Shown one piece after another: positions 52,295 to 60,624 of a DNA stretch of 64,000 bases. The position numbers and the translations under genes were made by a program. A model generated the notes under the pieces. The model saw nothing but the letters and a program-made list of their open reading frames with translations, had not been told where the DNA came from and did no database searches. This DNA comes from Bradyrhizobium sp. CCGUVB4N (lineage in GTDB: Bacteria > Pseudomonadota > Alphaproteobacteria > Rhizobiales > Xanthobacteraceae), in assembly GCF_024199945.1 (NCBI RefSeq), contig NZ_JANADP010000001.1:6882001-6946000 (forward strand), read 5' to 3'. Numbering within the stretch: position 1 is the stretch's first letter; every line of letters begins with the position of its first letter.

Positions 52295-54166
52295 ATGGAA
52301 TTACCCCTTCTGCATCTCGCCCTGGTGGGCACGCCAAACAGCGGCAAGACGTCGCTGTTCAATGCGCTGACCGGCAGCCGGCAGAAGGTGGCCAACTATC
52401 CGGGCGTCACCGTCGAGCGCAAGGAAGGTTTTTTCGTCACCCCGCAGGGGCGCCAGGTCTCCGTGGTCGACCTGCCCGGCACCTATTCGCTGCGCGGCCG
52501 CAGCCCCGACGAGGAGATCACCCGCGACTTCGTGCTCGGCAAGGCTTCCGGCGAGACTGTGCCCGACCTCGTGCTGTGCGTGGCCGACAGCACCAATCTG
52601 CGCCTGACCATCCGCCTGCTGCTGGAGCTGAAGCGCACCGGGCGGCCGATGATCCTCGTGCTCAACATGTTCGACATCGCGAGCCGCCGCGGCATCTCGG
52701 TCGACGTGGAGCGGCTCGCCAAGGAGCTCGGCGTGCCCGTGGTCACCTCGATCGCGGTGCGCAAGGGCGGCACGGCTGACCTGCTGGCGCTGACCGACGA
52801 GATCTCGGCCAAGCTCTCCGCCGAGCCGGTCGAAAACAGCTGGCGCGCGCTCAGCGTCGCCGAATTGCGCGCGACCCAGCGCGAGGCCGACCGCATCATC
52901 TCCGACTGCGTCAGCCTGCCTGCCAGGCCCGACACCTGGACCGCGCGCATCGATGCGATTGTGCTGCATCCGGTCGGCGGCCTGATCGTGCTCGCGCTCA
53001 TCCTGTTCGTGATGTTCCAGGCGGTGTTCGCCTGGGCGCAGCCGCTGATGGAGCTGCTGCAATCGGGCTTCGACGCGCTCGGCGACTTCGTCCACGCCAC
53101 CCTGCCCGAGGGCCTGCTGCAGAGCTTCCTTCAGAACGGCGTGATCTCCGGCGTCGGCAGCGTCATCGTGTTCCTGCCGCAGATTATCATCATCTTCCTG
53201 TTCATCCTGCTCCTGGAAGATTTCGGCTACATGGCGCGCGCCGCGTTCCTGATGGACCGCATCATGGGCGGCGCAGGGCTGCACGGCCGCGCCTTCATTC
53301 CGCTGCTGTCGAGCTTTGCCTGCGCCATCCCCGGCATCATGGCGACGCGCGTGATCGACAACAAGCGCGACCGCCTGACCACGATCCTGATCGCGCCGCT
53401 GATGACCTGCTCGGCGCGCATTCCGGTCTACACGCTGATCATCTCCGCCTTCATTCCGGCCAAGGACGTCTGGGGCTTCATCAACCTGCAGGGCCTCGTG
53501 ATGTTCGGGCTCTATGCGGCCGGCATCACCAGTGCGCTGGTCGTCTCGTTCCTGATCAAATTCTTCATGCTGCGCGACTATGCGCCGGCGCCGTTCATGC
53601 TCGAGCTGCCGGACTACAAGATGCCGCGGCTGAAATCGATCGCGATCGGCATCTTCACCCGTGCGAAGATGTTCCTGCAGCGCGCCGGCACCACGATCTT
53701 CTCGATGATGGTGCTGATCTGGTTTCTGGCCTCGTTCCCGCAGCCGCCCGCAGGCGCCACCGAGCCCGCGATCGACTTCAGCCTCGCCGCCATCATCGGC
53801 AAGGCGATCGAGCCGCTGCTTCATCCCGTCGGCTTCAACTGGCAGATCGCGGTCGCGCTGATCCCGGGCATGGCGGCGCGCGAGGTCGCGGTCGCAGCCC
53901 TCGGCACCGTCTATGCGATCGAGGGCGGCAAGGAAGCGGCCGAGCAGATCGGCCAGGTGCTGGCGACGAAGTGGTCGCTCGCGACCGCGCTGTCGATGCT
54001 CGCCTGGTACATCTTCGCCCCGCAATGCGCCTCCACGCTCGCCGTCATCCGGCGCGAGACCGGAAGCTGGGGCTGGATGGCGGCGACGTTCGCCTACATG
54101 CTTGTCCTGGCCTATGCGGCGAGCCTTCTCACCTACAACGTCGCGGTCGCGCTGGGCGCAGGCTAG
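52295..54166 (+). CDS. feoB: FeoB, ferrous iron transporter
   Basis: The 623-residue protein has an N-terminal GTPase domain with G1 GTPNSGKTSLFNAL, G2 region YPGVTVERKEG, G3 DLPGTYSL and G4 LNMFD. After a helical spacer, two gate domains of membrane helices follow (VGSVIVFLPQIIIIFLFILLLEDFGYMARAAFLMDRIMGGAGLHGRAFIPLLSSFACAIPGIMATR, then PGMAAREVAVAALGTVYA). The conserved cysteine in SSFACAIPGI is present. Shorter than E. coli FeoB (773), lacking the C-terminal cytoplasmic extension. Imports Fe(II). Confidence 0.96.
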   Translation: MELPLLHLALVGTPNSGKTSLFNALTGSRQKVANYPGVTVERKEGFFVTPQGRQVSVVDLPGTYSLRGRSPDEEITRDFVLGKASGETVPDLVLCVADSTNLRLTIRLLLELKRTGRPMILVLNMFDIASRRGISVDVERLAKELGVPVVTSIAVRKGGTADLLALTDEISAKLSAEPVENSWRALSVAELRATQREADRIISDCVSLPARPDTWTARIDAIVLHPVGGLIVLALILFVMFQAVFAWAQPLMELLQSGFDALGDFVHATLPEGLLQSFLQNGVISGVGSVIVFLPQIIIIFLFILLLEDFGYMARAAFLMDRIMGGAGLHGRAFIPLLSSFACAIPGIMATRVIDNKRDRLTTILIAPLMTCSARIPVYTLIISAFIPAKDVWGFINLQGLVMFGLYAAGITSALVVSFLIKFFMLRDYAPAPFMLELPDYKMPRLKSIAIGIFTRAKMFLQRAGTTIFSMMVLIWFLASFPQPPAGATEPAIDFSLAAIIGKAIEPLLHPVGFNWQIAVALIPGMAAREVAVAALGTVYAIEGGKEAAEQIGQVLATKWSLATALSMLAWYIFAPQCASTLAVIRRETGSWGWMAATFAYMLVLAYAASLLTYNVAVALGAG

Positions 54167-54188
54167 CCTCTCTCGCGACCAAGGCCGC

Positions 54189-54211
54189 GAAAACAACCCC
54201 ATGCACAGTAG
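54189..54211. repeat. 23-bp dispersed repeat, copy 2
   Basis: GAAAACAACCCCATGCACAG plus three more bases are identical to 10987-10965 on the other strand. Both copies follow the 3' end of a gene (feoB here, ppk2 there). Confidence 0.75.
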
Positions 54212-54306
54212 ACGGGGGCTGTGAGATCAGTGGCTTACGCCTGTGCAAAATCATGCGACCGCAGCCAAGGCTCGCGAGCCAGTTCCAGCTTCAAACCGTG
54301 ACAGCT

Positions 54307-54395
54307 CGTAGGATGGGTAGAGCGAAAGCGAAACCCAATCGCCTCCGCGCGTTCCGGGACGTGATGGGTTTCGCTTTCGCTCTACCCATCCTACG
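54307..54395. repeat. inverted-repeat element, family B copy 1
   Basis: A 31-base arm (54307-54337, beginning CGTAGGATGGGTAGAGCG) is repeated without mismatch in inverted orientation at 54365-54395, around a 27-base spacer. A related copy lies at 63653-63739. No coding capacity. Confidence 0.9.
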
Positions 54396-54553
54396 CACTT
54401 GATCCGCACGCCAGCTCAAACCATGACAGCGTAACTGTCGCTTTGACGTCAAAAGCAAATGCCGTTTGCGCTCATCGTATCCGGGCGTCATAGTTTCGTA
54501 ACGCTGCCCGGCAGTTTGAACCGGCTTTGAGTGAGCAAGCGGGAGGCCGCGCC

Positions 54554-55879
54554 ATGCAAGACGTCGAGACTCGTGTCATTGGCAAGGTGATGTGGCGGCT
54601 CATTCCGTTCCTGATCGTGTGCTACTTCGTGGCCTATCTCGACCGCGTCAATGTCGGCTTTGCCAAGCTGCATATGAACCAGGCGCTCGGTTTGAGTGAA
54701 GCAGCGTTCGGGCTGGGCGCCGGCTTGTTCTTCGTCGGATATTTCCTGTTTGAAGTGCCCTCGAACATCTTTCTGGAAAGGGTCGGCGCGCGCGTCTGGA
54801 TCGCCCGCATCATGATTACCTGGGGGATCGTCTCGGCGGCTTTCGCATTCATCCCGTCGATATCGGCAGCAACGGGAATTCCGACGACGGGCGTTTTCTA
54901 CTCGCTTCGCTTGCTGCTCGGCGCCTGCGAAGCCGGTTTCTTTCCCGGCATCATCTTCTACCTGACGCTCTGGTTCCCCGCGGTTTACCGCGCGCGGGTC
55001 ATCAGCCTGTTCATGCTGGCAATCCCGATTTCGTCCATCGTCGGATCACCCATCTCCGGGATGCTGCTCAGCGTGACCGGCTGGGGATTGGAGGGCTGGC
55101 AGTGGCTGTTCATTCTCGAAGCGTTGCCGTCGGTTCTGGTGGGCATTGGCGTCCTGCTCTATCTGACCGATTTCCCGCGCCAGGCCCGCTGGCTGCAACA
55201 AGACGAGATTGCCTGGCTGGAGAACGTGCAGGCCACCGAGAAGCGCAACAAGGAGCGCGTAGAACATTTGTCCCTGGGACAGGCGCTCACTGATCCTCGC
55301 ATCCTAGCGTGCGCCCTGGTGTACTTCTGCCTGAACGCTGCAAGTTATGGCGTGGCGTTCTTCTTGCCGACCATCATCAAGGGTTTTGGTGTCACTGACA
55401 CCCAGACCGGCCTGCTCGCGGCGCTCCCCTTTGTTTTCGGCGCCGCGGGCATGGTGCTGCTCGGTCGTCATTCCGATCGGACCATGGAGCGAAAGGGTCA
55501 CGTCGCCGCGGCGCTATTGATGGCAGCCGTCGGAATTGGGTTGGCAGGTCTCGTTTCCAATTCCGTGCTCATCATGGCGTTGCTCTGCTTTGCACAGATC
55601 GGCGTCTCCGCGGTCCCCCCGATGTTCTGGCCACTGCCGGCAAGTTTCCTGACCGGCGCATCGGCCGCCGCCGGCATCGCCGCGATCAACTCGCTCGGAA
55701 ACCTTTCTGGTTTCGCTGGTCCTTACGCAATGGGCTATCTGAAGGACCTGACCGGCAATTTTACTGCGGGCCTGCTCTTGCTGGCGGGTTGCGCGCTGGT
55801 CGGCGCCATCGTCGTCATGATGCTGCGGATCGATGTACGGCGCGAGCAATTGTCCGGTGACGTCGCGATGGCGCACTAG
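54554..55879 (+). CDS. MFS transporter, anion:cation symporter (ACS) type
   Basis: A 441-residue protein with about twelve hydrophobic segments. ACS features include LIPFLIVCYFVAYLDRVNVGFAKLHMNQALGLSEAAFGLGAGLFFVGYFLFEVPSN and RLLLGACEAGFFPGIIFYLTLWFP. These usually carry organic acids such as phthalate, hexuronate or tartrate; the substrate is unknown. GGGAGG lies eight bases before the ATG at 54554; a GTG at 54527 is the alternative. Confidence 0.92.
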   Translation: MQDVETRVIGKVMWRLIPFLIVCYFVAYLDRVNVGFAKLHMNQALGLSEAAFGLGAGLFFVGYFLFEVPSNIFLERVGARVWIARIMITWGIVSAAFAFIPSISAATGIPTTGVFYSLRLLLGACEAGFFPGIIFYLTLWFPAVYRARVISLFMLAIPISSIVGSPISGMLLSVTGWGLEGWQWLFILEALPSVLVGIGVLLYLTDFPRQARWLQQDEIAWLENVQATEKRNKERVEHLSLGQALTDPRILACALVYFCLNAASYGVAFFLPTIIKGFGVTDTQTGLLAALPFVFGAAGMVLLGRHSDRTMERKGHVAAALLMAAVGIGLAGLVSNSVLIMALLCFAQIGVSAVPPMFWPLPASFLTGASAAAGIAAINSLGNLSGFAGPYAMGYLKDLTGNFTAGLLLLAGCALVGAIVVMMLRIDVRREQLSGDVAMAH

Positions 55880-55897
55880 GCGGCTTCCGGGGCCCCC

Positions 55898-56229
55898 ATG
55901 AAGCGGCGCGAGTTCATCACGCTGATTATTGGCGCTGCGGCATTGGGACCGGTCCCGCCCAGCTGGCACTCCGCCGCCTGCCCGCCATTCTGCAGTGGCC
56001 CGAACAGGCGGAAGAAGGCGGACTGATGGGATACGGTCCTCGTCTCAGCGCGGTCTTCGACCAATGCGCGCGTCAGGTCGCAAGACTATTGCGAGGCGCA
56101 AAGGTGGCCGACGTCCCTGTTGAGCAGCCGATCAGGTTCGAACTGGTCATCAATCTCAAGACAGCGCAAATGTTAGGTGTCGAAATTCCGCCGGTGGTAC
56201 TTTCGCGTGCCGACAGGACGATCGAGTGA
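55898..56229 (+). pseudogene. remnant of an ABC substrate-binding protein gene (ABC_sub_bind/DUF534 type)
   Basis: MKRREFITLIIGAAALGPVPP is the Tat-like start of this family. After about 24 codons the homologous reading shifts to another frame: ALRRLPAILQWPEQAEEGGLMGYGP, then QVARLLRGAKVADVPVEQPIRFELVINLKTAQMLGVEIPPVVLSRADRTIE to a TGA at 56229. The last is the family's normal C-terminus. About two hundred central residues are missing and the frame is broken, so this is a deletion-plus-frameshift remnant. Confidence 0.82.
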
Positions 56230-56248
56230 GCCGTCGATTTCCGCCTCC

Positions 56249-56355
56249 GGCTCATCGGTTCCGTTGACACAGTGTCCCGACATGTCAGCTCGCAGGGACA
56301 GACCGGACGTTTGCAGCCGCGCCTTAGGCCGACGCTTTTGACTCGCAGCGGACAT
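56249..56355. repeat. ~105-bp direct repeat, copy 1
   Basis: GGCTCATCGGTTCCGTTGAC...GCGGACAT is about 90 percent identical to 56856-56959 in the same orientation. It includes GACAGACCGGACGTTTGCAG without change. It lies directly after the ABC-protein remnant. Confidence 0.9.
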
Positions 56356-56525
56356 CCGACTGATGAGGCCATTCTGTCGGACAAAGGGCAAGGTCCGGTG
56401 GCATCAGTGCGACCCGGAAATGAAATAGCTCCAAGCGGTGTCCAGTATTATACTGGTGCTACTGGAAGTCCTGTTTCAAGCGTTCGTGGGAAGATTGTTA
56501 CGACCGGTTCAGGGAGGAACATCTG

Positions 56526-56795
56526 ATGACGACTATGTTTGTTAGACACATGGTTTCCGACTACAAGATCTGGCGGAAGGCCTATGACGATTTTGCCCCG
56601 GTTCAGAAGGCGAAGGGCGTCACAGCCGAGGCTGTCTACCGAGCGGTCGAAAATCCCAATGACATCACAGTAACTCACGAGTTTGCCACGATTGAAGCTG
56701 CGCAAGCCTTCGCGGAGAGTGCTGAATTGAAGAATGCCATGCGGAATGCAGGAGTGGCAGGAGCTCCAGCGATTTGGTTTACGAACAAGGCGTGA
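56526..56795 (+). CDS. small dimeric alpha-beta-barrel (ABM-like) protein
   Basis: The 89-residue protein begins MTTMFVRHMVSDYKIWRKAYDDFAPVQKAKGVTAEAVYRAVENPNDITVTHEFATIEAAQAF and ends GAPAIWFTNKA. The pattern of a beta strand, helix and 'V-T-H-E-F' strand fits a ferredoxin-like dimeric barrel related to antibiotic-biosynthesis monooxygenases. Function unknown. GGGAGGAAC lies seven bases before the ATG. A strong terminator follows, and ~105-bp direct repeats flank the gene on both sides. Confidence 0.85.
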   Translation: MTTMFVRHMVSDYKIWRKAYDDFAPVQKAKGVTAEAVYRAVENPNDITVTHEFATIEAAQAFAESAELKNAMRNAGVAGAPAIWFTNKA

Positions 56796-56802
56796 AGTAT
56801 CG

Positions 56803-56830
56803 ATCCCGGCCAAGTGCCGGGATTTTTTTT
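56803..56830 (+). terminator. Rho-independent terminator after the small barrel-protein gene
   Basis: ATCCCGGC (56803-56810) and GCCGGGAT (56816-56823) form an 8-base perfect stem with a 5-base loop, followed by eight T. It begins eight bases after the stop. Confidence 0.92.
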
Positions 56831-56855
56831 GTTGTGGTGCGCCATGTTGCCTGTT

Positions 56856-56959
56856 GGCCCATCGGTCCCGTTGACACAGTGCCCCGACATGTCAGTTCGC
56901 AGGGACAGACCGGACGTTTGCAGCCGCGCCTTCCGACGCTTTTGACCCGAAGCGAACAT
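56856..56959. repeat. ~105-bp direct repeat, copy 2
   Basis: Same sequence and orientation as 56249-56355, with a few substitutions and a small deletion near GCCTT(AGG)CCGACGC. It ends 27 bases before the AraC-type gene's stop. Confidence 0.9.
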
Positions 56960-56986
56960 GGCAGCAGCATCTCGCGCATGGGCCGA

Positions 56987-57979
56987 TCAAGGGCAGATGG
57001 CCCGACGGCGATCCTTGCCGATGTAGCGAACCCCACGCGGCGAATCGCCGAAGCGAGCCCGGAACAGGCGATTGAAATGCGAAACGTCCGAGAAGCCCAC
57101 CTCCAGCGCGATGTCGGAAATCAGTTGCGTGCCAGAGCGCGCCTCGGTCAGCAGTTTGAGCGCAAGTTGCAGACGTAGCTCGTTCACGTGCCCGGTGAAC
57201 GATGATCCCGACAGTGCCATCAGGCGCTGCAGATAGCGAGGTGAAATGCCCTGGCGACGAGCGACCGTCTCGACGCTGAGCCCGGGCTGCTGAAAGTGCG
57301 TTGCGATATCGTCGAGGACGGCACTGTGGCGCGCGGCCACGACCGCACTCGCATCGCTCTCGCCCAAGGGAGCGCACTCGCCAACTACGAGGGCTACGAG
57401 ATCACAGGTGTGAGCGACGACGACATCACGCAGCCTTGGGGCGGCCAGAGCCCCCTCCCTGAATGCCGACTTCAGATAGGCCATGAGGATACGAAGCGGT
57501 TCATTCCGCTGAGGGATCGGTCGCATTGCGAGGCTCTCGATGTCGGTCACGCGCTGCGCCAGCGCCTCGCGGGGCACCGCCAGACCGAATAATATTCCGT
57601 TGAGATAGGTGACCGTGGCGGGCTCCGAATGCAGAATCGAGATTGCATCGCCTGCGCAAAGCTCGATGTCGCGGCCGCGCTGCGTGAGCTGACTGTTACC
57701 GGGCGAGCAGACGATCAGCCCGATCGAGTCGTCACCGTCGGCAGTGTTCGTCCGCAAGCGCTTGAAGCGCATTGGCGAGCCTTTCAGCGCGAGCGTGCGC
57801 AAACCGCGGATCGCTTGCAGCGTTGCGTCGACCTGAAACGGAATGTTCGCGAGAGGCTCGACATCGGCGTGGACGATCCCCCGCACAAAGCTCTCGCGCC
57901 ATAATGGAAGTCGCATCCGCTCCGGATGTTCGCGCGTCGAAAATCGATGCGATACGAAATCGGCTGCGTCCGTAGACAT
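56987..57979 (-). CDS. AraC-family transcriptional regulator
   Basis: A 330-residue protein. The N-terminal ~200 residues resemble the AraC_binding_2 (cupin-like) domain. The C-terminus has two helix-turn-helix units (LSVETVARRQGISPRYLQRLMALSGSSFTGHVNELRLQLALKLL and ISDIALEVGFSDVSHFNRLFRARFGDSPRGVR). GGAGG lies seven bases before ATG 57979. No obvious target gene adjoins it on the same strand; the small barrel protein or the MFS gene are candidates by proximity only. Confidence 0.9.
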   Translation of the reverse strand: MSTDAADFVSHRFSTREHPERMRLPLWRESFVRGIVHADVEPLANIPFQVDATLQAIRGLRTLALKGSPMRFKRLRTNTADGDDSIGLIVCSPGNSQLTQRGRDIELCAGDAISILHSEPATVTYLNGILFGLAVPREALAQRVTDIESLAMRPIPQRNEPLRILMAYLKSAFREGALAAPRLRDVVVAHTCDLVALVVGECAPLGESDASAVVAARHSAVLDDIATHFQQPGLSVETVARRQGISPRYLQRLMALSGSSFTGHVNELRLQLALKLLTEARSGTQLISDIALEVGFSDVSHFNRLFRARFGDSPRGVRYIGKDRRRAICP

Positions 57980-58238
57980 GGGGACCTCCAGCCTTGATAA
58001 GACATTCGGAGTCAAGTTCGGCGACAAGCCAGCTGTCGGTATCGGTATTTTGCAATTTACGCACCGACCGCCTCTTGAGGTACGCAGGACTCCAAGAAGC
58101 TACGTCATTTGTCTGCTAGTCTCATTCACCTGTGATTGATGCTGGTGTGAACTGGCTCACGTGACGACCAGAAAATTACGACAATCTTTAATTGCGAATT
58201 TCGCGCATAAACTTCTCCTTTAAGAGGAGACGATTGCG

Positions 58239-58481
58239 ATGGCTCTATTTCAAATTGCCGCCATCGGATCCAATTTTGGAATCCCCGACAAGGGGCAAAG
58301 CCAAATCCAACTTTATAATGCTGTTCGCGACTGTTTGGACTCATCGATGCGAGCAGAAGTTCTCGGAACGAGACTATCCTCTGATACCGATTTTCCGTCG
58401 TGCCTTGATCGTCGCATCACCATTGAGATTCGTCGGACACAAATTACGTCCCGGCCATGCTCCTTTTCAGCCGCCGGGTGA
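58239..58481 (+). CDS. hypothetical 80-residue protein, weakly supported
   Basis: I recognise no family. The frame begins MALFQIAAIGSNFGIPDKGQ and has GAGGAG nine bases before its ATG, a good ribosome site. Support is otherwise only the open frame. The Shine-Dalgarno lies in the 3' arm of a small hairpin TCTCCT-TTAAG-AGGAGA (58214-58230), which would occlude it. Confidence 0.35.
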   Translation: MALFQIAAIGSNFGIPDKGQSQIQLYNAVRDCLDSSMRAEVLGTRLSSDTDFPSCLDRRITIEIRRTQITSRPCSFSAAG

Positions 58482-58539
58482 AGTGGTCGAAATCTGTCAT
58501 ATGGGACGTCAACCGTGGCGATCAGGAAGGGATTCGATC

Positions 58540-58731
58540 ATGTCCGCCATCGTCGACATGCTCTATCGTGAATATTGCCGTGCCCGTCTCACCGAAATGC
58601 GAAAGCAGCTTTTGATACGGGGTGCCGGCGACAAGACTTTGCAAACGCCTTGGGAGGATAACGATCCAGCCGACCCTGGCGCTCAGAGGAGCAGCTGGCG
58701 GACCAAGGAGCCCCCATCATCCATCAGGTAG
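58540..58731 (+). CDS. hypothetical 63-residue protein
   Basis: I recognise no named family. The protein starts MSAIVDMLYREYCRARLTEMRKQLL, a likely amphipathic helix, and ends in a hydrophilic tail. GGAAGGG precedes the ATG by about nine bases. The open frame extends upstream, but without a ribosome site. It lies 21 bases before opgC on the same strand, so co-transcription is possible. Confidence 0.45.
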   Translation: MSAIVDMLYREYCRARLTEMRKQLLIRGAGDKTLQTPWEDNDPADPGAQRSSWRTKEPPSSIR

Positions 58732-58752
58732 CCGGCGCGCGCCATCGACCCC

Positions 58753-59958
58753 ATGAGCGCGAGCGCGCAGACAGGCCTGCAGATGGATGATCGAACTCAC
58801 ATTTCGACGCGATTGTTCGGTGAAACTCCACCGGAGTTCAAAACGGCGAGCCGCGATCTGCGTATCGACATCGCTCGCGGGATCGCGTTGTGGTGGATCT
58901 TTCTCGATCACGTTCCCAACAACATCGGGAGCTGGTTGACGCCGCGCAACTACGGCTTCTGCGACGCCGCCGAGATCTTCATGTTCATCTCGGGCGTGAC
59001 CTGCGCGCTGGCCTACGACAGGGCACGTCAGCGCGAGGGCTGGAGCGGCATGATCGGCCGTTCGCTGAAGCGGGGATGGGACATCTATGCGGCGTTTCTG
59101 CTGCTCACGCTCGCTTGCGCCATCCTCGTCTACCTTGCGGGCAGCGATGATCTCGCCGATGACAGCAATACGCGAATTCTGCTCGAACATCCGGGCCCGA
59201 CGCTCGCTCACGCCGCAATCCTGCAATACCGCCCCGTCAACACCGACGTCTTGCCGGTTTTTGTGATTTTTCACGCGCTGTTCGCGCCGCTGCTGTGGCT
59301 GCTGCTGCGAGCACCGAACGTGACCCTCGGATTGTCGTTATTGCTCTACGCGCTCGTGCACGTCTTCGGTTGGACGGTTCCGGCCTGGCCCGGCGGCGTC
59401 TGGTTCTTTAATCCGCTGGCCTGGCAGCTTCTGATCGTGCTGGGTGCATGGAGCGTCATTGAAGGAGAGAAATTCCGGCCGTGGGTGATGTCGCGCTGGG
59501 CGCTTGTTCTTGCCGTTCTTTATCTGGCTTGCGGCCTGGTTCTTGCACAGGGTTGGAGCATCGCGGCTCTGATCCCGCCATTTCTGACGGACCTGCTATT
59601 TCCACTGGATAAATCGAATCTCAGTCCGGTACGGCTGCTGCATTTTGTGGCTCTCGCGATTGTGGTGCTGCGATTCATTCCCCGGAATTGGGGAGCGCTA
59701 TCGACGCCGGCGCTGGTCTGCGCGAGGTGGTGTGGCGAGAATTCGCTGCCGATCTATTGTCTCGGCGTCCTTCTGGCGCTCGCCAGCCAGTTCACGTTGC
59801 TGGACCTCTCCGAGGGGCTGGCGATGCAGATCTTGGTCAGTTTTGCCGGCGTGTCGATCATGATCGTCGTCGCGCGGCTCCTGAACGCGATCAGCCTCAA
59901 GCGCGAGCGGACGTCAGGGTGGACGCAGGCGATCGATAAAATTCCGCTGGTGCGCTAA
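58753..59958 (+). CDS. opgC: OpgC-family acyltransferase-like membrane protein
   Basis: A 401-residue protein with about ten hydrophobic segments. The OpgC pattern is RDLRIDIARGIALWWIFLDHVPNNIGSWLTPRNYGFCDAAEIFMFISGVTCALAYDRA, including the acyltransferase-3-like D-x-x-R/H region. OpgC succinylates osmoregulated periplasmic glucans in other proteobacteria. Rhizobial relatives may act on cyclic beta-glucans; the exact group transferred is unknown. The start at 58753 has no strong ribosome site; in-frame ATG 58783 is the alternative. Confidence 0.9.
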   Translation: MSASAQTGLQMDDRTHISTRLFGETPPEFKTASRDLRIDIARGIALWWIFLDHVPNNIGSWLTPRNYGFCDAAEIFMFISGVTCALAYDRARQREGWSGMIGRSLKRGWDIYAAFLLLTLACAILVYLAGSDDLADDSNTRILLEHPGPTLAHAAILQYRPVNTDVLPVFVIFHALFAPLLWLLLRAPNVTLGLSLLLYALVHVFGWTVPAWPGGVWFFNPLAWQLLIVLGAWSVIEGEKFRPWVMSRWALVLAVLYLACGLVLAQGWSIAALIPPFLTDLLFPLDKSNLSPVRLLHFVALAIVVLRFIPRNWGALSTPALVCARWCGENSLPIYCLGVLLALASQFTLLDLSEGLAMQILVSFAGVSIMIVVARLLNAISLKRERTSGWTQAIDKIPLVR

Positions 59959-59988
59959 ACTCGCAAGCTGGACTGGTAGGGAGGCGGA

Positions 59989-60423
59989 ATGAGTACGATC
60001 GTCGAGGTTCAAGCCACGGACCCGCTCATGCCGGCGGTATACGCCTTGCGGCATGATGTGTTCGTTGTCGAGCAAGGTGTCCCGGAAGAACTTGAAGTCG
60101 ACGATGACGATAAGGTCGCCACCCATCTTGTCGCGGTATCTGACGGCCGCGTCATTGGCACGTTACGCATTTTGCGCCATGGGCGTACCGCGAAAATCGG
60201 CAGGATGGCCGTGTCGACGTCATCGCGGAAAGATGGCATCGGGAGAGAGCTGATGGAGTTCGCCGCGACCAGTGCCTCCCGCCGCGGTGCCGAGGAAATC
60301 ATTCTCGGCGCGCAACTCACAGCACGCGAATTTTACAAGCGACTGGGGTACACGGAGGAAGGAGCGGTGTTCGATGATGCAGGCATACCACACGTGATGA
60401 TGCGCAAGACATTGCAGCGATGA
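59989..60423 (+). CDS. GNAT-family N-acetyltransferase (ElaA-like)
   Basis: The 144-residue protein begins PLMPAVYALRHDVFVVEQGVPEELEVDDDDKVATHLVAV and has the acetyl-CoA loop IGRMAVSTSSRKDGIGRELMEFA near residue 75. The motif RHDVFVVEQ is typical of ElaA/YjcF-like GNATs, whose substrates are mostly unknown. GGGAGGCGG precedes the ATG. Confidence 0.9.
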   Translation: MSTIVEVQATDPLMPAVYALRHDVFVVEQGVPEELEVDDDDKVATHLVAVSDGRVIGTLRILRHGRTAKIGRMAVSTSSRKDGIGRELMEFAATSASRRGAEEIILGAQLTAREFYKRLGYTEEGAVFDDAGIPHVMMRKTLQR

Positions 60424-60624
60424 AGTTCCGGTGCCGCTGGACAAGCCGGCCCCATGCTGTCCGTTGGTACAATGAACCTTAGGGCGATAGCCAGCGGTCG
60501 CGGCTTCGAACACCCTCGACATCAGCAGGAATGCGCGGCGCGATCGGTCTCCATGCCCGAAGCGCTGCGGTCGGCAAACCCGATCATCTCCAATTGATCA
60601 CCCTGGAATTGAGAAGTTGGTCCA

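Larger units (their letters stand above)
54167..54553. other. repeat-rich intergenic region between feoB and the MFS gene
   Basis: This stretch holds a 23-base dispersed repeat (54189-54211, also at 10965-10987) and an inverted-repeat element (54307-54395). No gene is supported. The rest must hold the promoter of the MFS gene. Confidence 0.7.

Noticed and set aside
52301..54202. A 633-codon frame opposite feoB
   Set aside because: FeoB has all G motifs and membrane gates; the reverse translation is Arg/His/Glu-rich noise.
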